A DNA stretch of 64,000 bases from Cristatella mucedo (GCA_009760855.2 WPIO01000140.1:248001-312000); one strand, 5' to 3'; positions 25,201-37,069 are shown, counted from the first letter of the stretch. Program-made: numbers and translations. Notes: a model not told the origin generated them from the sequence alone.

Positions 25201-27194
25201 CATTGTTCTATGGATGTCGAATAGAATAATTCTACAATATCTGCATGGAGTTGCTTTGCTAAGCTACAATCGCTCGTGATTGCTGCCGTGCCGTGCTAGC
25301 ATGGCCATATCCGTGCGACCACAACTCGTCTGCTAGGATTAGCAGCTGCTAAGTGTGCTGTGTTCCTGGCTAAGCACTATAATCCAGTAGCATTGTCCAT
25401 AATTTTACTATTGACTGGCCCCCAATGCATTTTTTCTGAAAGCAGTGGGTAGCCAATATGTGGGCCGTGGTTTTGAGCGCCTTCCGAGCAGCGCTTGTAG
25501 CTTAACTGACGCCAGGCTAGCCAGCGATAGCCGGGCCAGGGTGCCGAGACTGGGAGTGTCACTCAGAATGCTAAGATACTCGGGCAACTCGCCGATCTGA
25601 AGTAGCCGAGTCTTCAGAGATCAACCGGTCCAAGTCTGGCCTGGACCAGTCCAGGCCTTGTAAAGAAATTGCAGCCGCGGTTGGCCGCAATCATTTAAAA
25701 AGTAAATAGAATAGAGATGCGGTTTGAAAAGCTAAATGTTTCGGTCACTTCGTAGCCGGAGAGCTCCTAAATGGCTTTAGCCCTCTCTCAAGAGACTTAA
25801 TAGGGGCTGGAATGTTCAGGAAAAGAAGTGCCTCCCGTAACCCCATAGCTGGCTTCGAGGCTGGTGCATCGCCCCGTCGGAGAAAGTAGTCAAAACTAGG
25901 CAATTCGCAGCCGCAGCAGACCTTTTAAGTCAGCCGCACAGTATAGGTATGGAAGCCTCACTAAAGTAGCTCCGCTTCATAGAGACCGCGAATGTGCGTG
26001 TCTCCGGCATGTCGGCAGCAGAAAACAACGTTGTGATACGCCCCAATTTTCGAGAGCAGCCCGAAGCTTCGCTGCCCTGCCTGGGCGTCCCTTTGGGGTC
26101 CTGTAATTAAGAGTCGGCCCGAGGCTGAGCCGACGCATTTACCTTATTTAGCTTTAAAAAAAAAGAATAAACTGCTAAGCTCCCCACTGGAGAGCCGGGC
26201 TGGCACTTCACGGCTCCTTAGCCAAAGGGAAAAGCGCCTCGAAAATCGGCGGCGGAAGATTTCAGGAGGAGGCGGCGGAGGCGGCGGAGGCGGAGGCTCC
26301 AGGAGCTGCACGCTCTGCGCAGCCACCTCGATAGCTTCAGAGCGACCTGGCCTCGACGCAGCGCCGAGCAGGCCTGTCTGTAAGGATGGCCTCTAAAAAA
26401 ATATTGTCGCAGCGCTCCTAGCTCTCCGTCGGCTGAGGTCGCTTGCTTGTCTGCTCGTCGCCACCACCGGCGGCACCCACCCTCTCCACCTTTGCTTACT
26501 GAGTAGGCCTTATTGGTATTATTGGAAAAAATCACTTGCTTTTGACATTAAAAAGGCCAGTTTCTTGCACACGACTGTAAACCTGGTGGAGATTAATAGA
26601 AGAGTGGTCACTATAGCATGATGACAGAAGTGAAGAGATGCTAAAAGGCCATAGCTACTCAATTCTTAATTTATTTAATGCGAAATACGCCATCATCAAA
26701 ATTATCCGTAGGTTATACAATTGTATTTTAGGCTTTTAAGTCGATATTTTCTCCGGTGACCGTAGTAAGGAGTAAGGAGCCACGCGGAGCCACAAAACTG
26801 ATTCCAAATTTTTTGCCAGCTCGTCTACATCGCAGAAGTATTCTCCATCGACAAACCGATGGCTCCCTTTGGCTTAGATCCCTACCGCTGAGCTCTGGGT
26901 GCACTTCGAGTTCGCTTCAAGGCTGAGCCTCTCTCTGATGGTTCGAACACCGGACGTCGCAGTGCCTGACGAGATGGCGTACGTATTTGTTTGATGTGGC
27001 TTGGGCTCCTTGACCTTAAGCTTAAGGTCCCTACAGGCTCGAGTTGTAATTGCTTAAATGCAAGAATAGACTGAGTCTCAGCACTGACACACGCAGGGTA
27101 TATATACATACGGTGTACACAGGTATGTTGTATGTCTATATATACAGGTATACATATTATATACACACATATATGCAACACACACATATGTCGC

Positions 27195-27343
27195 TCACTT
27201 GTAGGTCCCTTCATTCTATGGCTCCAGCCTATCTCTCCGGTATACTCCCCCATCAGGCCAAGCATCGTACCAACCCGCTTTTCGGAATCCAACAGTCTAC
27301 AGATTCCTCGTACAAACCTTAAATCCTTTGGAGACCATGCATT

Positions 27344-27377
<34 letters not shown>

Positions 27378-27595
27378 GTACTTGATAAAGCACCCTCAGA
27401 GAACTTAATCTCTTTCTAGGCGCTTTACATTTGCTGCAAAGTTCGTATGCTCCCAAAGCCTGGAACTCCCTCCCGACCTGCGTCAGAACATCCCCTGACC
27501 TGACCACATTTAAAAGGAACTTAAAAACATACCTATTTAGGACAGCATTTAGTGGGTCCCTGTGATTCGTCCTTGATGTGCTTATGGGTGCTGAC

Positions 27596-27596
<1 letters not shown>
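27195..27596 (+). mobile_element. CR1/L2-type LINE interrupted by a nested solo tail
   Basis: It reads SLHSMAPAYLSGILPHQAKH, then PRTNLKSFGDHAF, at 27210-27344. After an insertion (27345-27440) it resumes with SYAPKAWNSLP...TTFKRNLKTYLF, in bases identical to other copies. A (GT)n tract replaces the rest of the UTR. Confidence 0.9.
27345..27440 (-). mobile_element. Solo LINE 3' tail nested in another copy
   Basis: AATAATAATACTAATAAT followed by TACTTGATAAAGCACCCTCAGAGAA and GGCGCTTTACATTTGCTGCAAA is the reverse of the family tail. It splits the host's CATTTA|GTTCGTATGC. No clear target duplication is visible. Confidence 0.9.

Positions 27597-27676
<80 letters not shown>
27597..27676. repeat. 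(GT)n microsatellite
   Basis: About 40 GT units start exactly at the GACACTGTG of the LINE UTR. Confidence 0.97.
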
Positions 27677-27679
<3 letters not shown>

Positions 27680-28972
27680 GCTTAGTCGACGATGCAAGCA
27701 AGCAGATTAGGCAACCCATAACATTATGAACACTACAAATATTAAAAACAATAAGATAAAGGCATGTTTAACGCATCTTAAGAGCATGAGCTCGTGGTGG
27801 CATGCCGAATGCACAGCACATTCAGGGTCTCGTTTAAGAGGCTGCTACTTTAGTGAGAGTGGTTTTGTAGCACTTTGTGGACACGCTTATACCAAGAGCA
27901 TGTGGCCTGTTGCAGATCGAACCCTCAGTGAAGGATATATTCAGAGCTTGTGATCGCATACACCATCGTAGATTAAGTTAAAAGAGGTAGAGGAAAAGAC
28001 TACCGGTGCATGCCTACGATCCAGGCTGGCATAGTTACAGTGCTTGCATAAGCTTACAGTGCTCCCATACCACTACGGTACCAGCACGGTGTAGACAAGT
28101 ACAGCTAGCTGTCAGATCTACGGGGGAGCTATGTTGCTCGATTGAGTTAAATATAATCGGTCGTTTGGTTTATCGAATACTACACAGCTGGCACTTAAGC
28201 TTTTCAGTAGGACATGCCGAAATAAATTAAACAACGTGAAGAGGCACGTCTATTCTGATTTTGAGCCCTTATTACTAGGGCAATCTTTTCGTGCTTACCT
28301 GGGAGGGATTCAGAGCGTATTACAAACCAGGGTCTGAAAAAAACCGGTAGCCCCGATAGTCTCGTTGTGTGCTTGCGTGCAAGCATGTCTCAGCACGACA
28401 CCTTGTACTCTTTCATTGATCCTGAGCAATGAAAGGTTCTCTTCCAGGGAGTTGCACAGTGGACTGAAAAGTACGCTGAAAGACTGACTGACTAGTGATT
28501 TCGTTCTATTTGGATGCTATGCAAATGACTCATTCTTATTGTTCACACATCGTTTGCCTTACCAGCAAGGATTTACTAGGCACTGGCTGATTTTGACCAA
28601 GCTCCCCATTTATGTACGTTGATGACAAACTCAAAGGACTTGGTTCGTCATTACTGTCATTTTTTTTATTGAACAGCTCTCGTTTCGATTGAGGTCTAAT
28701 CCCTTAATAGAACACTAAACAGTATATCGCTTGATAGCATGGCATGTAGAATCGCGTCAGTGCGAGTTTACTGGACCGTCCGAATCTCGTGGCTGCATTG
28801 CTGCATGTAGAGAGCAGTAGATGCATGTACTGCAATGTCGGCAGCTTGAGATTGATGACCTGCCCCCCCCCCCCGAGGGCAGAGGCTCTTGCTTATACGC
28901 GGGTTGGGGAGCTTCGAGATAGAGCCGGATGCATGACAGCTGCAGAGCTGACTTTCTTCTTCAAATCTTGCA

Positions 28973-29321
28973 ATTAATGGAGATGCCTTTGAGATTAATG
29001 GAGATGCCTTTGAGATTAATGGAGATGCCTTTGAGATTAATGGAGATGCCTTTGAGATTAATGGAGATGCCTTTGAGATTAATGGAGATGCCTTTGAGAT
29101 TAATGATGCCTTTGAGATTAATGGAGATGCCTTTGAGATTAATGGAGATGCCTTTGAGATTAATGGAGATGCCTTTGAGATTAATGGAGATGCCTTTTGA
29201 GATTAATGGAGATGCCTTTGAGATTAATGGAGATGCCTTTGAGATTAATGGAGATGCCTTTGAGATTAATGGAGATGCCTTTGAGATTAATGGAGATGCC
29301 TTTGAGATTAATGGAGGCCTT
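28973..29321. repeat. 21-bp minisatellite, about 17 units
   Basis: The unit is ATTAATGGAGATGCCTTTGA plus G, repeated almost without substitution. One unit near 29100 lacks 3 bp and one near 29193 has one extra T. Plus frames read MEMPLRL and then, after the T, FEINGDA, so the open frame is a by-product. The near-identity of the units implies a recent expansion. Confidence 0.97.
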
Positions 29322-30084
29322 TGAGAGCTTTGGAGTCCGATCGGCTATTGCCCTGCCGTTCAGGTACATAACTCTCTAAGCACTGCATCTGCTATTGCCT
29401 CTGGGTCGACCCAGACGAGGGTCGAGGCGGCAGCAGAAGGTGCTCCTACCTAGCAGCTGCTGTCGTAGTCAGGGGTGTACGCGAGTGTCATACTAGGTGC
29501 ACCACCCCTACCCACCTCCACCTCTGATTGGAGGATCTTCTGTTCGCCGGCTTCGAGAGGATTCGGCTACTTTGTGCATGTGTCGGGCTTGCACACGTCG
29601 ACCGATCGGCCTCCCCTCAAAGGAGCGACTCACACATTTCCCCAAAACGACCTCCCCCCCCCCCTCCGAGGAGCCTGAAATCGACTCTCCAAGGGTTCGG
29701 TCGCGACACGGGTAAGTTCTGCAATGGGCAGGAAAAACGTGACTGAGAGGAGCATGACAAGAGCTTGAGTGGGGCTGGCAGCTGCCTGCAGCAGTCCGCC
29801 TGTCCAGGCAATCGATTGGGACAGCAGTGGGGCAGCTGTCCGGGTATTTATGGGGCACGCCAGGTGCCCTGCAACCTCATTCAAACCACCTGACTGGCCA
29901 CCCGGGCTTGGTCCAGGTTCAGCTCCTCCTTAGGGCGTTTGTAATAATAGTATTAAGAAGAGGACATTAGACTGGGAGGGGCCGTTGTCAAAGGTTGAAC
30001 ACAGGGTGCACAGCACTGGCAGGGGGCGGGAGGTGGTGGTCTGTGGTTGCCACGCCCGACAAGCCTCCAGTCTTCGGCTGTGCA

Positions 30085-30310
30085 TATAACCAACCCAGAA
30101 TCCTTTGGAGACCGTGACCTAATTGCTATGCCCTGATGCCTGGGAAATTGCTCTGCCGATTGGCATCATCCCGTAACTTGATAGGATATAAAGTGAGGCT
30201 AGAAACCTAGAAACTATTTCTCACAGCAACGTCTTTCGTCCGCATGAATCGTAAATCGTGGCTTTTACGGCAGTGCCATGCAAATGTTTATTCTTGTTAT
30301 TATTATTCCC
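30085..30310 (+). mobile_element. CR1/L2-type LINE 3' remnant
   Basis: Contains the GAATCCTTTGGAGACCGTGAC, TATGCCCTGATGCCTGG and AATTGCTCTGCCGATTG sequence equivalent to SFGDRAF..APxxWNSLP. A UTR remnant with CATGCAAATGTTTATTCTTGTTATTATTATT follows. Confidence 0.7.
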
Positions 30311-30409
30311 ATGATTGGCTGCCTCCGACAAGCTCAAGGTCCTGCTGGCTCTCTTTTGCTTATTATTGGCTATGTCCCTAGCCTTCATAGTGTATTTACT
30401 TTTATTTTC

Positions 30410-30765
30410 TCAACTTGTTGGCGATTTGTCAAGTCAGGGGATGTTGTTACGTCAGTCTGGAGTGAGTTCCAGGCTTTGGAAGCACACGAGTCAAAGGCAG
30501 TTAAAGGTTAAAAAGTTTAAATTAAACGAGTTGAAGGTAATAACCAAAGAATTTGAGGTTCATCCGAGGTATAGCTAAACGATTGGAGTCAGAAAAGTGG
30601 GTTGTACAATGCCTAGGCTGGTGGGGAAGTAGCTCTGATTGGTAGGCTGGAGCCAGAGAATGAAGTGACCTAAAAGTGAGTGACTGAACCTTGAAGTCGA
30701 TGCACTTCTTGATTGAAAGTCAGTGCAGGTCAGCGAGACGAAGTGTGTGATATGTAAATGTCACG
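30410..30765 (-). mobile_element. CR1/L2-type LINE fragment
   Basis: The minus strand runs from a CTGACCTGCACTGAC remnant of the LHWLPV segment through MAPAY, the P.Q...RTT and P..WNSL blocks to TTTGACAAATCG. A short duplicated GTTAAAGGTTAAA/GAAGGTAATAA stretch lies at 30500-30545. It has no tail. Confidence 0.75.
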
Positions 30766-31109
30766 GTATACTGATACGGCATACACGGCTAGTTGCAGTA
30801 TTTTTTTTTACCAACTGTTATAGCCAAAACAGGGAAGCTGCCAGTATTAACCAGGTCAGCTCTGACAAGTCGAAGGTCATCGTGGCTGGCCTGCCCTGTC
30901 GCACTTGAGTTCGGTGGCTTGGTGGCTTGCTTGGTGGCTTGTTAAAAGGATGGGTAGCCTGACACGGTTTGGGGCAGCGAGCGCTCGAGTTGGTCTCGAA
31001 GGAGGTGTAATTCTGTAGGCAGGAGGTATAATTCCCCGAATTGCCACTGCAATTCCTAGTACGATTCCTAGTAGCTGGTGGCAGGCAGGCAGTAGGTCTG
31101 GGTCTTAGC

Positions 31110-31285
31110 CCAGGTTAGCTGAGGTGTTTGCTCTTCACGATTCGAGTCGTGGGTTCGAGTCCTGAGCAGTGTCGATCCTTTATTGATCACTGCAAGCGGT
31201 GATGATAGCCGGGAAGGCTGCGATGATAGCCGTGAAGGCTCTTCTGCTGCAACTATATAAATGAGCCTCTTAGATTAGTTAACCT
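31110..31285 (+). mobile_element. tRNA-derived SINE, full length with internal duplication
   Basis: TTAGCCCAGGTTAGCTGAGG (A-box region) is followed by a perfect B box GGTTCGAGTCC (31152-31162). GTCGATCCTTTATTGATCACTGCAAGCGG comes next. The unit GATGATAGCCGnGAAGGCT then appears twice (about 31200-31240), before CTTCTGCTGC and TATATAAATGAGCCTCTTAGATTAGTT. Confidence 0.9.
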
Positions 31286-31669
31286 ACTTTTTAAAGGGGC
31301 TTTTGCACCCTTTTGACAGAGAACTCAGCAGTGACGATCAGCCAATGCTGCAGTCAGTCGGGGAGGGGGCGCTTTGCCTTTCCCTGGAAGGGGCTCCTAG
31401 TTGGCCACCTCAGGATTACATGGGAGGTGCTAACGACCTCATAGAGTGGCTCTAGGGTTTGGTCAGGGGGGTAGGGTAGGGGGGGAAGGTAAAATCTCTT
31501 AGCAAAGCTTTTAGGTGTGTCCCCATCGGGGAGTGTTATTTTTTTAGGTTCGGCTAAGAGATGCAGAGGCTGCCGGCAGCTCGGGCATGCACGCTCGCGA
31601 GGGGCTATCATTATTCATAGAGATTTGGTGAAATTATTATTAGAGCAATCGATATGTCATTTTTTTTAG

Positions 31670-31721
31670 ACTAGTCCAGACAGGCATGTTCGGTTCACGG
31701 CTTTGTGTTCTCGAAATCGGG
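31670..31721 (+). CDS. Laminin alpha-like subunit, tentative exon 3 (LN, 17 codons)
   Basis: Exon 2 ends in phase 0 and exon 4 must be entered in phase 1. This 52-bp segment is bounded by a strong acceptor (CATTTTTTTTAG) and a consensus donor (CGGG|GTAAGT) and has exactly those phases. It reads TSPDRHVRFTALCSRNR plus the first base of a Gly codon completed by exon 4. Alpha chains have 18 residues between LDLGQ and the WxLERS motif, a hydrophobic strand ending in SPRPG. This segment plus the split Gly also gives 18, with matching V, A, S and G when aligned without gaps. Sequence identity is low, so the call rests mainly on phase, length and splice sites. Confidence 0.48.
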
Positions 31722-33524
31722 GTAAGTACTTCGGATTGGACAGGTCCAACTACATAGGCAGACAGTTTAAGGCTCTCCAGACATGGGGTATTTGTGTTTT
31801 TTTTTTATAAAGAGGACCAAAGAGTCCTAGGGGTTCGCTTGTATGTGGCCACCCGCTGCTTCTCGTGAGGAGGTAGCGCCTATTTTATTGTTTTTCGATG
31901 GACTTGCGCAGGCAGCGCAACTCCCCCGCGTAGCATCGGCTTCACACTCGAGAAGGCGGTGGTGGCTGATCGGCTTCCGTGCTGTGCACGTTCATATCCG
32001 GGATATCAGGCTTCAGGCTATCAAAAAGTGGGATGTGGCCGTTTCTTGTGGGAGGAGGCTAAAGAGCAATGCCAGGTGCCGAACATTCGATATGCAAAAT
32101 AAAGTTGAGAGCCTTATAGATGACGGCGTCCTTTAGCGAGCTAACATATTTGCGAATTGAGAGACGGAAGCCTTCCAGGGCCTCCCGACGGCATACTTTT
32201 GCAGCTTTTGGGAAGATGGGGGGTGGCTGCTTTTGAAGGATACCACCATGATTGAGCATAACCCCATTTCAACGCGCTTTCCGGCAGTCATGCCCCTTGG
32301 AGTCGCACCGACTTCCAGAGTCGATAGCCTTAAAGAGGGTTAAAGCCTTTCTGGAGCCCTGCCAACTTAAGAACAAGTGTACTTTTAAAAACATTTTACT
32401 CCTGTAAAACAGGTGCGAGCTATCGGTACAAGCAGCTGCAAGTATCTTAGGAGTCTTAGTGCAGAGTCTGAGCGAAGAGTCGCAGCTTTCTCCTCTCTGG
32501 CACTCCAGTGCGAGGAGTGAGAAGAGCGACATTTCATAATAAGCTGCAATATTTTGGAGTGCTCAGAACAACAGCTTCATGTTGATTATCGATTATTTTT
32601 ATAGTTAGTGCGAACGTTGCACTAGCATTACGTAATTACTCTGGGAGCTGACTACCAATGATCTGTGATCACTTTCTTACCTGCAGGACAGCCAAATACT
32701 GAAGCCACCTATATTAGACCTTTACTTCAACTTCAACCAGTTAGTGGATTCAGTTAAATTGGGCCCAGTCGAAAGAAATAAATGTGCTCATGGGTTGCTA
32801 AGCTATTAAGACAAGAAAATTGGTTAAACGAATTCACACTGCCAAATAATTCCAATCGCGCCCACTGAAGGTCAAGGCTGAGACAGTACCGGAAAAAAAT
32901 GCTATCTGCGGATTTGCAATCGCCTTGCACGTTCAAGTATTTCCCAGCCTTGCCTGGCAATGCTTCAGACTTGGCTGGGAAATTCTTTCTTGACGTGACA
33001 TACTTCTTTCTCTGACTGGCGTCTCTCCCCGAAGATTTCCATTGGACGAGCTGTCGAGGAATCGTGTTTCGTCTCCTCAGACAGGACGGCACCGTTGCTT
33101 CAGAAAGCAGGTGGTGGGCCTGCTTTGCCCTTCGCGTTCCTCTGGAGGGCTGACCCTTTCGTATTTACGTCTACGGATGCACGTCATCGACCCCAACGTG
33201 CACTCTGAGACTTGCTGCCACAGGCCGCCAAGGTGTAAAGTCTCTTGATCTGGTTCAAGTATTGTACAGACATGAAGAACAACAACTGCAGTATTGGTCT
33301 CGTGCGGTCGGCTTGGCCGGCTTGAGGAGCGAAACAAGAATAAGCCCAGCCGGTGGCTGACTGTCGTCACCGTAGGCGCCCTCTAGCGTCGTCTTGCTTT
33401 ACAGCAGGCGTGCTTCGGTCGGGGCTATTGGCATTATTCGATCTCGTTCTGAGAATGCCTCTCACTTCCTAGCTCTGCGTGTTCTTCTCGTTCAGTCGCC
33501 TGCCGCGCTACTGCGGCGCCAGGC

Positions 33525-33690
33525 CCTAAGTCTTAGCCCAGGGAGGCAAGGTGCTCTCTCTTCAGTGCATAGGTTGTGGCTTCGAGTCCTGAGGTAGGCA
33601 ATCCTTCATTGCCCACTGAAAGTGGTGATGACAGCCGTCAAGGCTCTTCTTCAGCTACATGAATGCGGCCATCAAATCAACTAGCCTTTA
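33525..33690 (+). mobile_element. tRNA-derived SINE
   Basis: TCTTAGCCCAGGGAGGCAAGGTGCTC (A-box region), GGTTGTGGCTTCGAGTCCTGAG (B-box region), GGCAATCCTTCATTGCCCACTG and CAAGGCTCTTCTTCAGC in the family order. Confidence 0.88.
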
Positions 33691-33929
33691 TTTACTTCAT
33701 ACAGTCGACGTCATGAAAGCGAGCAGTTGCTTCAGCCTTCCTATCACCGATTTGTGGGGAGCACGCAGCACGGTCGAGCCCATGTTGAAGCGGTGCAATT
33801 TACAGTGAGTAGTTCCAACAGGTTCGGGCAGGTGTGTCCCTCTCAGTTCGGTTTGATCGGTCCATATTTCTGCCTCGGTGGGCAGACGCTAGGTGGGCAG
33901 ACGGTCGGTGGGCATCGTCTTTCGGCAGT

Positions 33930-35250
33930 AGCTCCTCTTACCTTATGCTTCTTTGGAAAAAGGGGTCGTACCCAAGTCTTCAAATCGGCAATCGTTGGAG
34001 CGATACTTAAAAAGCCTGAATTAGATTCAGAGGTCCCTGCAAAATATCGCCCAGTTTCCTTCTTCCTTTTTTGGGTCAAAGATTCTTGAAAAATCGTCAC
34101 TAAGCAGCTGTTAGCACACATTGAAAAGAATGAAATGTCAGAAAATTTTTAACCGGGGTTCAAGAGGCAGCACTCTGCTGAAACTTCTCCCCTCCGTGTT
34201 ACCAATCACATCCTATGCAGCAACGATGACGAGAGTTTCACTGCCCTAGCGCTGCTAGATAAACCAGCTGCCTTCGACACCATTGATCACGATGTCCTAC
34301 TTGACCGACTGAGGACAACAATCGGTCTGGAAGACAAGGCACTGGCATGGTTTAAATCATAATTGTCTGATAAGGAGCAATCCGTGTCGTGTGGGGGTCA
34401 GGTCTCATCCACGAGACCAGTCACCTGTGGAGTCCCACAATGGTCCGTCCTCGGTCCCTTGGTGTTCTCCATTTATTCTCAACCTCTGGCAAAGTGATTA
34501 AGGCCCATTAAATAGGGTATCACTTTTATGCTGACGATACTCAACTGTATGTGTCATTCAAACCGCCAGAATCGGCTGCAGCAGCTGATAAACGGAATGC
34601 TTGCCCTGCCGACATTCGATCCTGGATGTCGGAAAATTTCCTGACACTAAATGACGATACAACTGAACGGCTGCTCATAGGACACCCTAAGGGTGTGGCT
34701 GGATTAGAAGGCTTTGCTTTTCAAATAGGTGATGCTGATATGCGACCATCACCATGTGCTCGGGATTTAGGTGTCGTCGTCAACAGCTGCCTAAATTGTA
34801 AAAGCTTGGTTAAGATAACTGCTTCCACAGCTAGCTATCACGTTCGATCCCTATCTAAGACTAGGAACTGTCTTTCACGGTGGCTTGCAAAATTTTAACT
34901 AGCTCCTTAGTTCTGTCTCGGCTTGGTTATTGTAATTCCCTTTTGGTTGGGCTACCGAAAAAAGCAACTAGGCCACTGCAGATGGCTTTGAATATGGATG
35001 CATCGTCAGTTTGTAAATCCCACAGGTTTGACCACGTGTTTTCTTTGCTAAAAGACCTAGTATGGCTGCCGGTTGATCAACAGATACAGAGCATAATTCT
35101 TACGCTGACCCACAAGGCCCGCCACGGCTTGGCTCCTCCATACCTACCTTTGCAGCAAATGTAAAGCGCCTAGAAAGAGATTGAGTTCTCTGAGGCCAAT
35201 TTATCAAGTGCATTATTATTGTTATTATTATTATTATTATTCGCTGAACT
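33930..35250 (+). mobile_element. CR1/L2-type LINE with reverse transcriptase core (decayed)
   Basis: This is the most complete RT in the window. In order, across frameshifts and stops, it has AILKKPELDSEV..KYRPVS (about 34000-34060), a GF...HSAET block (34155), LLDKPAAFDTIDHDVLLDRL (34250-34310), CGVPQWSVLGP (about 34427, with W in place of the usual G), FYADDTQLY (34524-34550, the catalytic YADD) and DLGVVVNSCL. The thumb region GYCNSLLVGLPKK (about 34926) and LVWLPV come next. The rest of the ORF is missing: APPYLP runs straight into TTTGCAGCAAATG, the 3' stem-loop and (TTA)n. That is an internal deletion of several hundred bases compared with the copy at 11375. It is not functional. Confidence 0.93.
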
Positions 35251-35397
35251 GCCGCACCAGTTTCAGCCTCCTCGCGACCTCACGTCTTGTATGGGCAATA
35301 AATTAGCTGTTCTATTCCTCAGCTTAAAGACCGTTGACGATAGAAGCTTTAGCTCTGCAGGTCCTAGACTTAAAATCCACTGCTACAATTCTTAGGC

Positions 35398-35690
35398 AAT
35401 GACAATCAATTTCCTGCTGCCGACTATGGCACATTCTTTCCAGTGGTCCCAAGCTGCTACTTCCATGCTACTCACTACCTCAACTGCTCTCCTGACTCAG
35501 CTATGCTTCTCACTTTCTCTTTGTTGCTTGAGACAAAGTCTGTTGCCTACCGAATACACACCGAAAGCCGCTTGGGCTATGAGTGCGCTATACAAAACTC
35601 TCATGTGTAACACCCACATAATCTGTATGACTTTGTGGAGTTATAGAAGGAGATGCATTACATTACATTAGATTATTTACATCCGAGCCA
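35398..35690 (+). repeat. Unnamed 290-bp interspersed repeat, copy A
   Basis: It shares long blocks with 37070-37330 in opposite orientation, including CTACTCACTACCTCAACTGCTC and CTTTCTCTTTGTTG. The right end is GGAGATGCATTACATTACATTA, a short tandem tail, which suggests a retroposon. A weak Leu/Ser-rich open frame is shared but carries no recognised domain. Confidence 0.8.
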
Positions 35691-36419
35691 CTCTAGATCT
35701 GAGTGGATCCTCTGCATGCTTATTTTCCTAGTCTTTCTAGAGCTGCTCTTGGTCCACTCACAGCGGGGAGTTCAGGTCTGCAGCCATATTTCCATTTGCT
35801 ATTATGCAAGCATCGCTCTATTCGTCTGCCAAGGCCGCAGAGTGCGACCACAGTAAACGTCAGACTTGATCAGGTCCTGGTCATTCCGATCGTTTTTCTC
35901 TCAGCTAAATTGAAAAGCAGGAACTCTTATTCAAATTAAACGAGGGTAGAAATTAAGGTAGGGTAGAGGCAAACGTATGCTAATGATAAGCCTTTCTACC
36001 AATGGAGCAGCCACAATCTGCATCTGCTCACCACCCTGAGGGGTTGCTCTTACACCCACTCTCAGACAATATTTGGCTTTGTGATAAGCTGATTCAGAAT
36101 GCTGCTCACATTGCTTGTCCTTGTGTTGCTTCTGTGTTAAAAAATCATGCACATGTTTCTACTCGGCTCTATGAACATATATCTATTATAATAATGTCTT
36201 TTCTACAGTGCTCTATGGGAGCTGGGTCGATATTCAGATCCCGTACATGTTGCTGTAAGAGAAGCCACAGCAAATAGTAGTTAATTGCAGGCAAGGTATC
36301 ATGCAAAGGGCAAGCATGCAAAAGCAGGCTGGCACCATACTTGGAAAAGTATGCACAAGTATAAAAGAAAGGTACTCAAGGCTGCTGGTTAGTAGGACCC
36401 CTGATTAGCAACATTAACC

Positions 36420-36690
36420 GAGTCATACACAGGTAACCATGCAATGCACACGGAATTTCACCACGCAGGCGCACATAAAAGGACGATTCGCTCGGACAGA
36501 GCTCAGGCTACGACGAAGCAGAAGGGTTTTAGTTTCTTTTAGTTTTTGTTTTCGTTTGAATGTAGTCAAATCTGGAGATATCATTATGTCAATTGGTGGT
36601 GAGTACCAAGCTTTCCGAGCATAGGAACTGATGGCCGGGTCTCACAGAGATTTGAAGTTAATAGGGACACGACCAATCGACCAGAATCTA
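36420..36690 (-). mobile_element. Diverged CR1/L2-type LINE 3' fragment
   Basis: On the minus strand it shows remnants of the WxSxP block (CTTGGTACTCACCACC near 36595) and of TTTGACTACATTCAAACG, plus UTR-like CATGCAAT and CAGGTAACC sequence. It is much older than its neighbours. Confidence 0.5.
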
Positions 36691-37069
36691 AGCGTGTCCA
36701 AGTGTGTCGAACCATGTCTAACCATGTCCGGGTTTTCACTTACGTTGGAAAAAATAGTTGACTGTATGATGTGCTGATGTGCTCACATAATGAAACGTCA
36801 TAACGGAAGAGGATCATCTCACAGACGTCTCATGCACAGACAACCTGAGGCACACGTACTGGTAGAGCCGATTTGTGGATTTAAGCTTTCTAGCTTCGGA
36901 GCAGTTACCTGTTGTTTTTACCATGCTTATTTTTTCCGGGGTGTCGTTGGTTTTTCTTCACTCAATTTGAGAAGGTTTGTTGCCATCCACGGGTAAATTT
37001 CTGCAAATTATTCTACCAGAGAGTTGAGAGAGTTTGTGATCATGTAAGACTTGGAAGAAACAAGGTAAT

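Larger units (their letters stand above)
23989..31669 (+). other. Intron 2 (7.7 kb) of the laminin gene
   Basis: It starts GTGAGC and ends in an uninterrupted T-run (CATTTTTTTTAG). It holds LINE pieces at 24040, 24810, 27195, 30085 and 30410, SINEs at 25025 and 31110, the (GT)n at 27597 and the minisatellite at 28973. I see nothing recognisable in 24313-24809, 25201-27194, 27677-28972, 29322-30084, 30766-31109 or 31286-31669, apart from poly-C runs near 28863 and 29652. Confidence 0.5.

Noticed and set aside
28973-29321. CRISPR array
   Set aside because: The repeats are directly adjacent with no unique spacers, and the genome is eukaryotic.
28929-29324. 131-codon open frame with MEMPLRL repeats
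   Set aside because: The 21-bp unit length keeps any frame open. The frame changes at a one-base insertion without selection against it, and the region has no gene context.
29653-29710. Exon-like segment reading EPEIDSPRV before a GTAAGT
   Set aside because: It ends in phase 2, incompatible with exon 4, and the C-run acceptor is low-complexity sequence.
35703-35939. 78-codon plus-strand open frame
   Set aside because: No recognised domain, and it is surrounded by repeats in an intron. The length is not exceptional.
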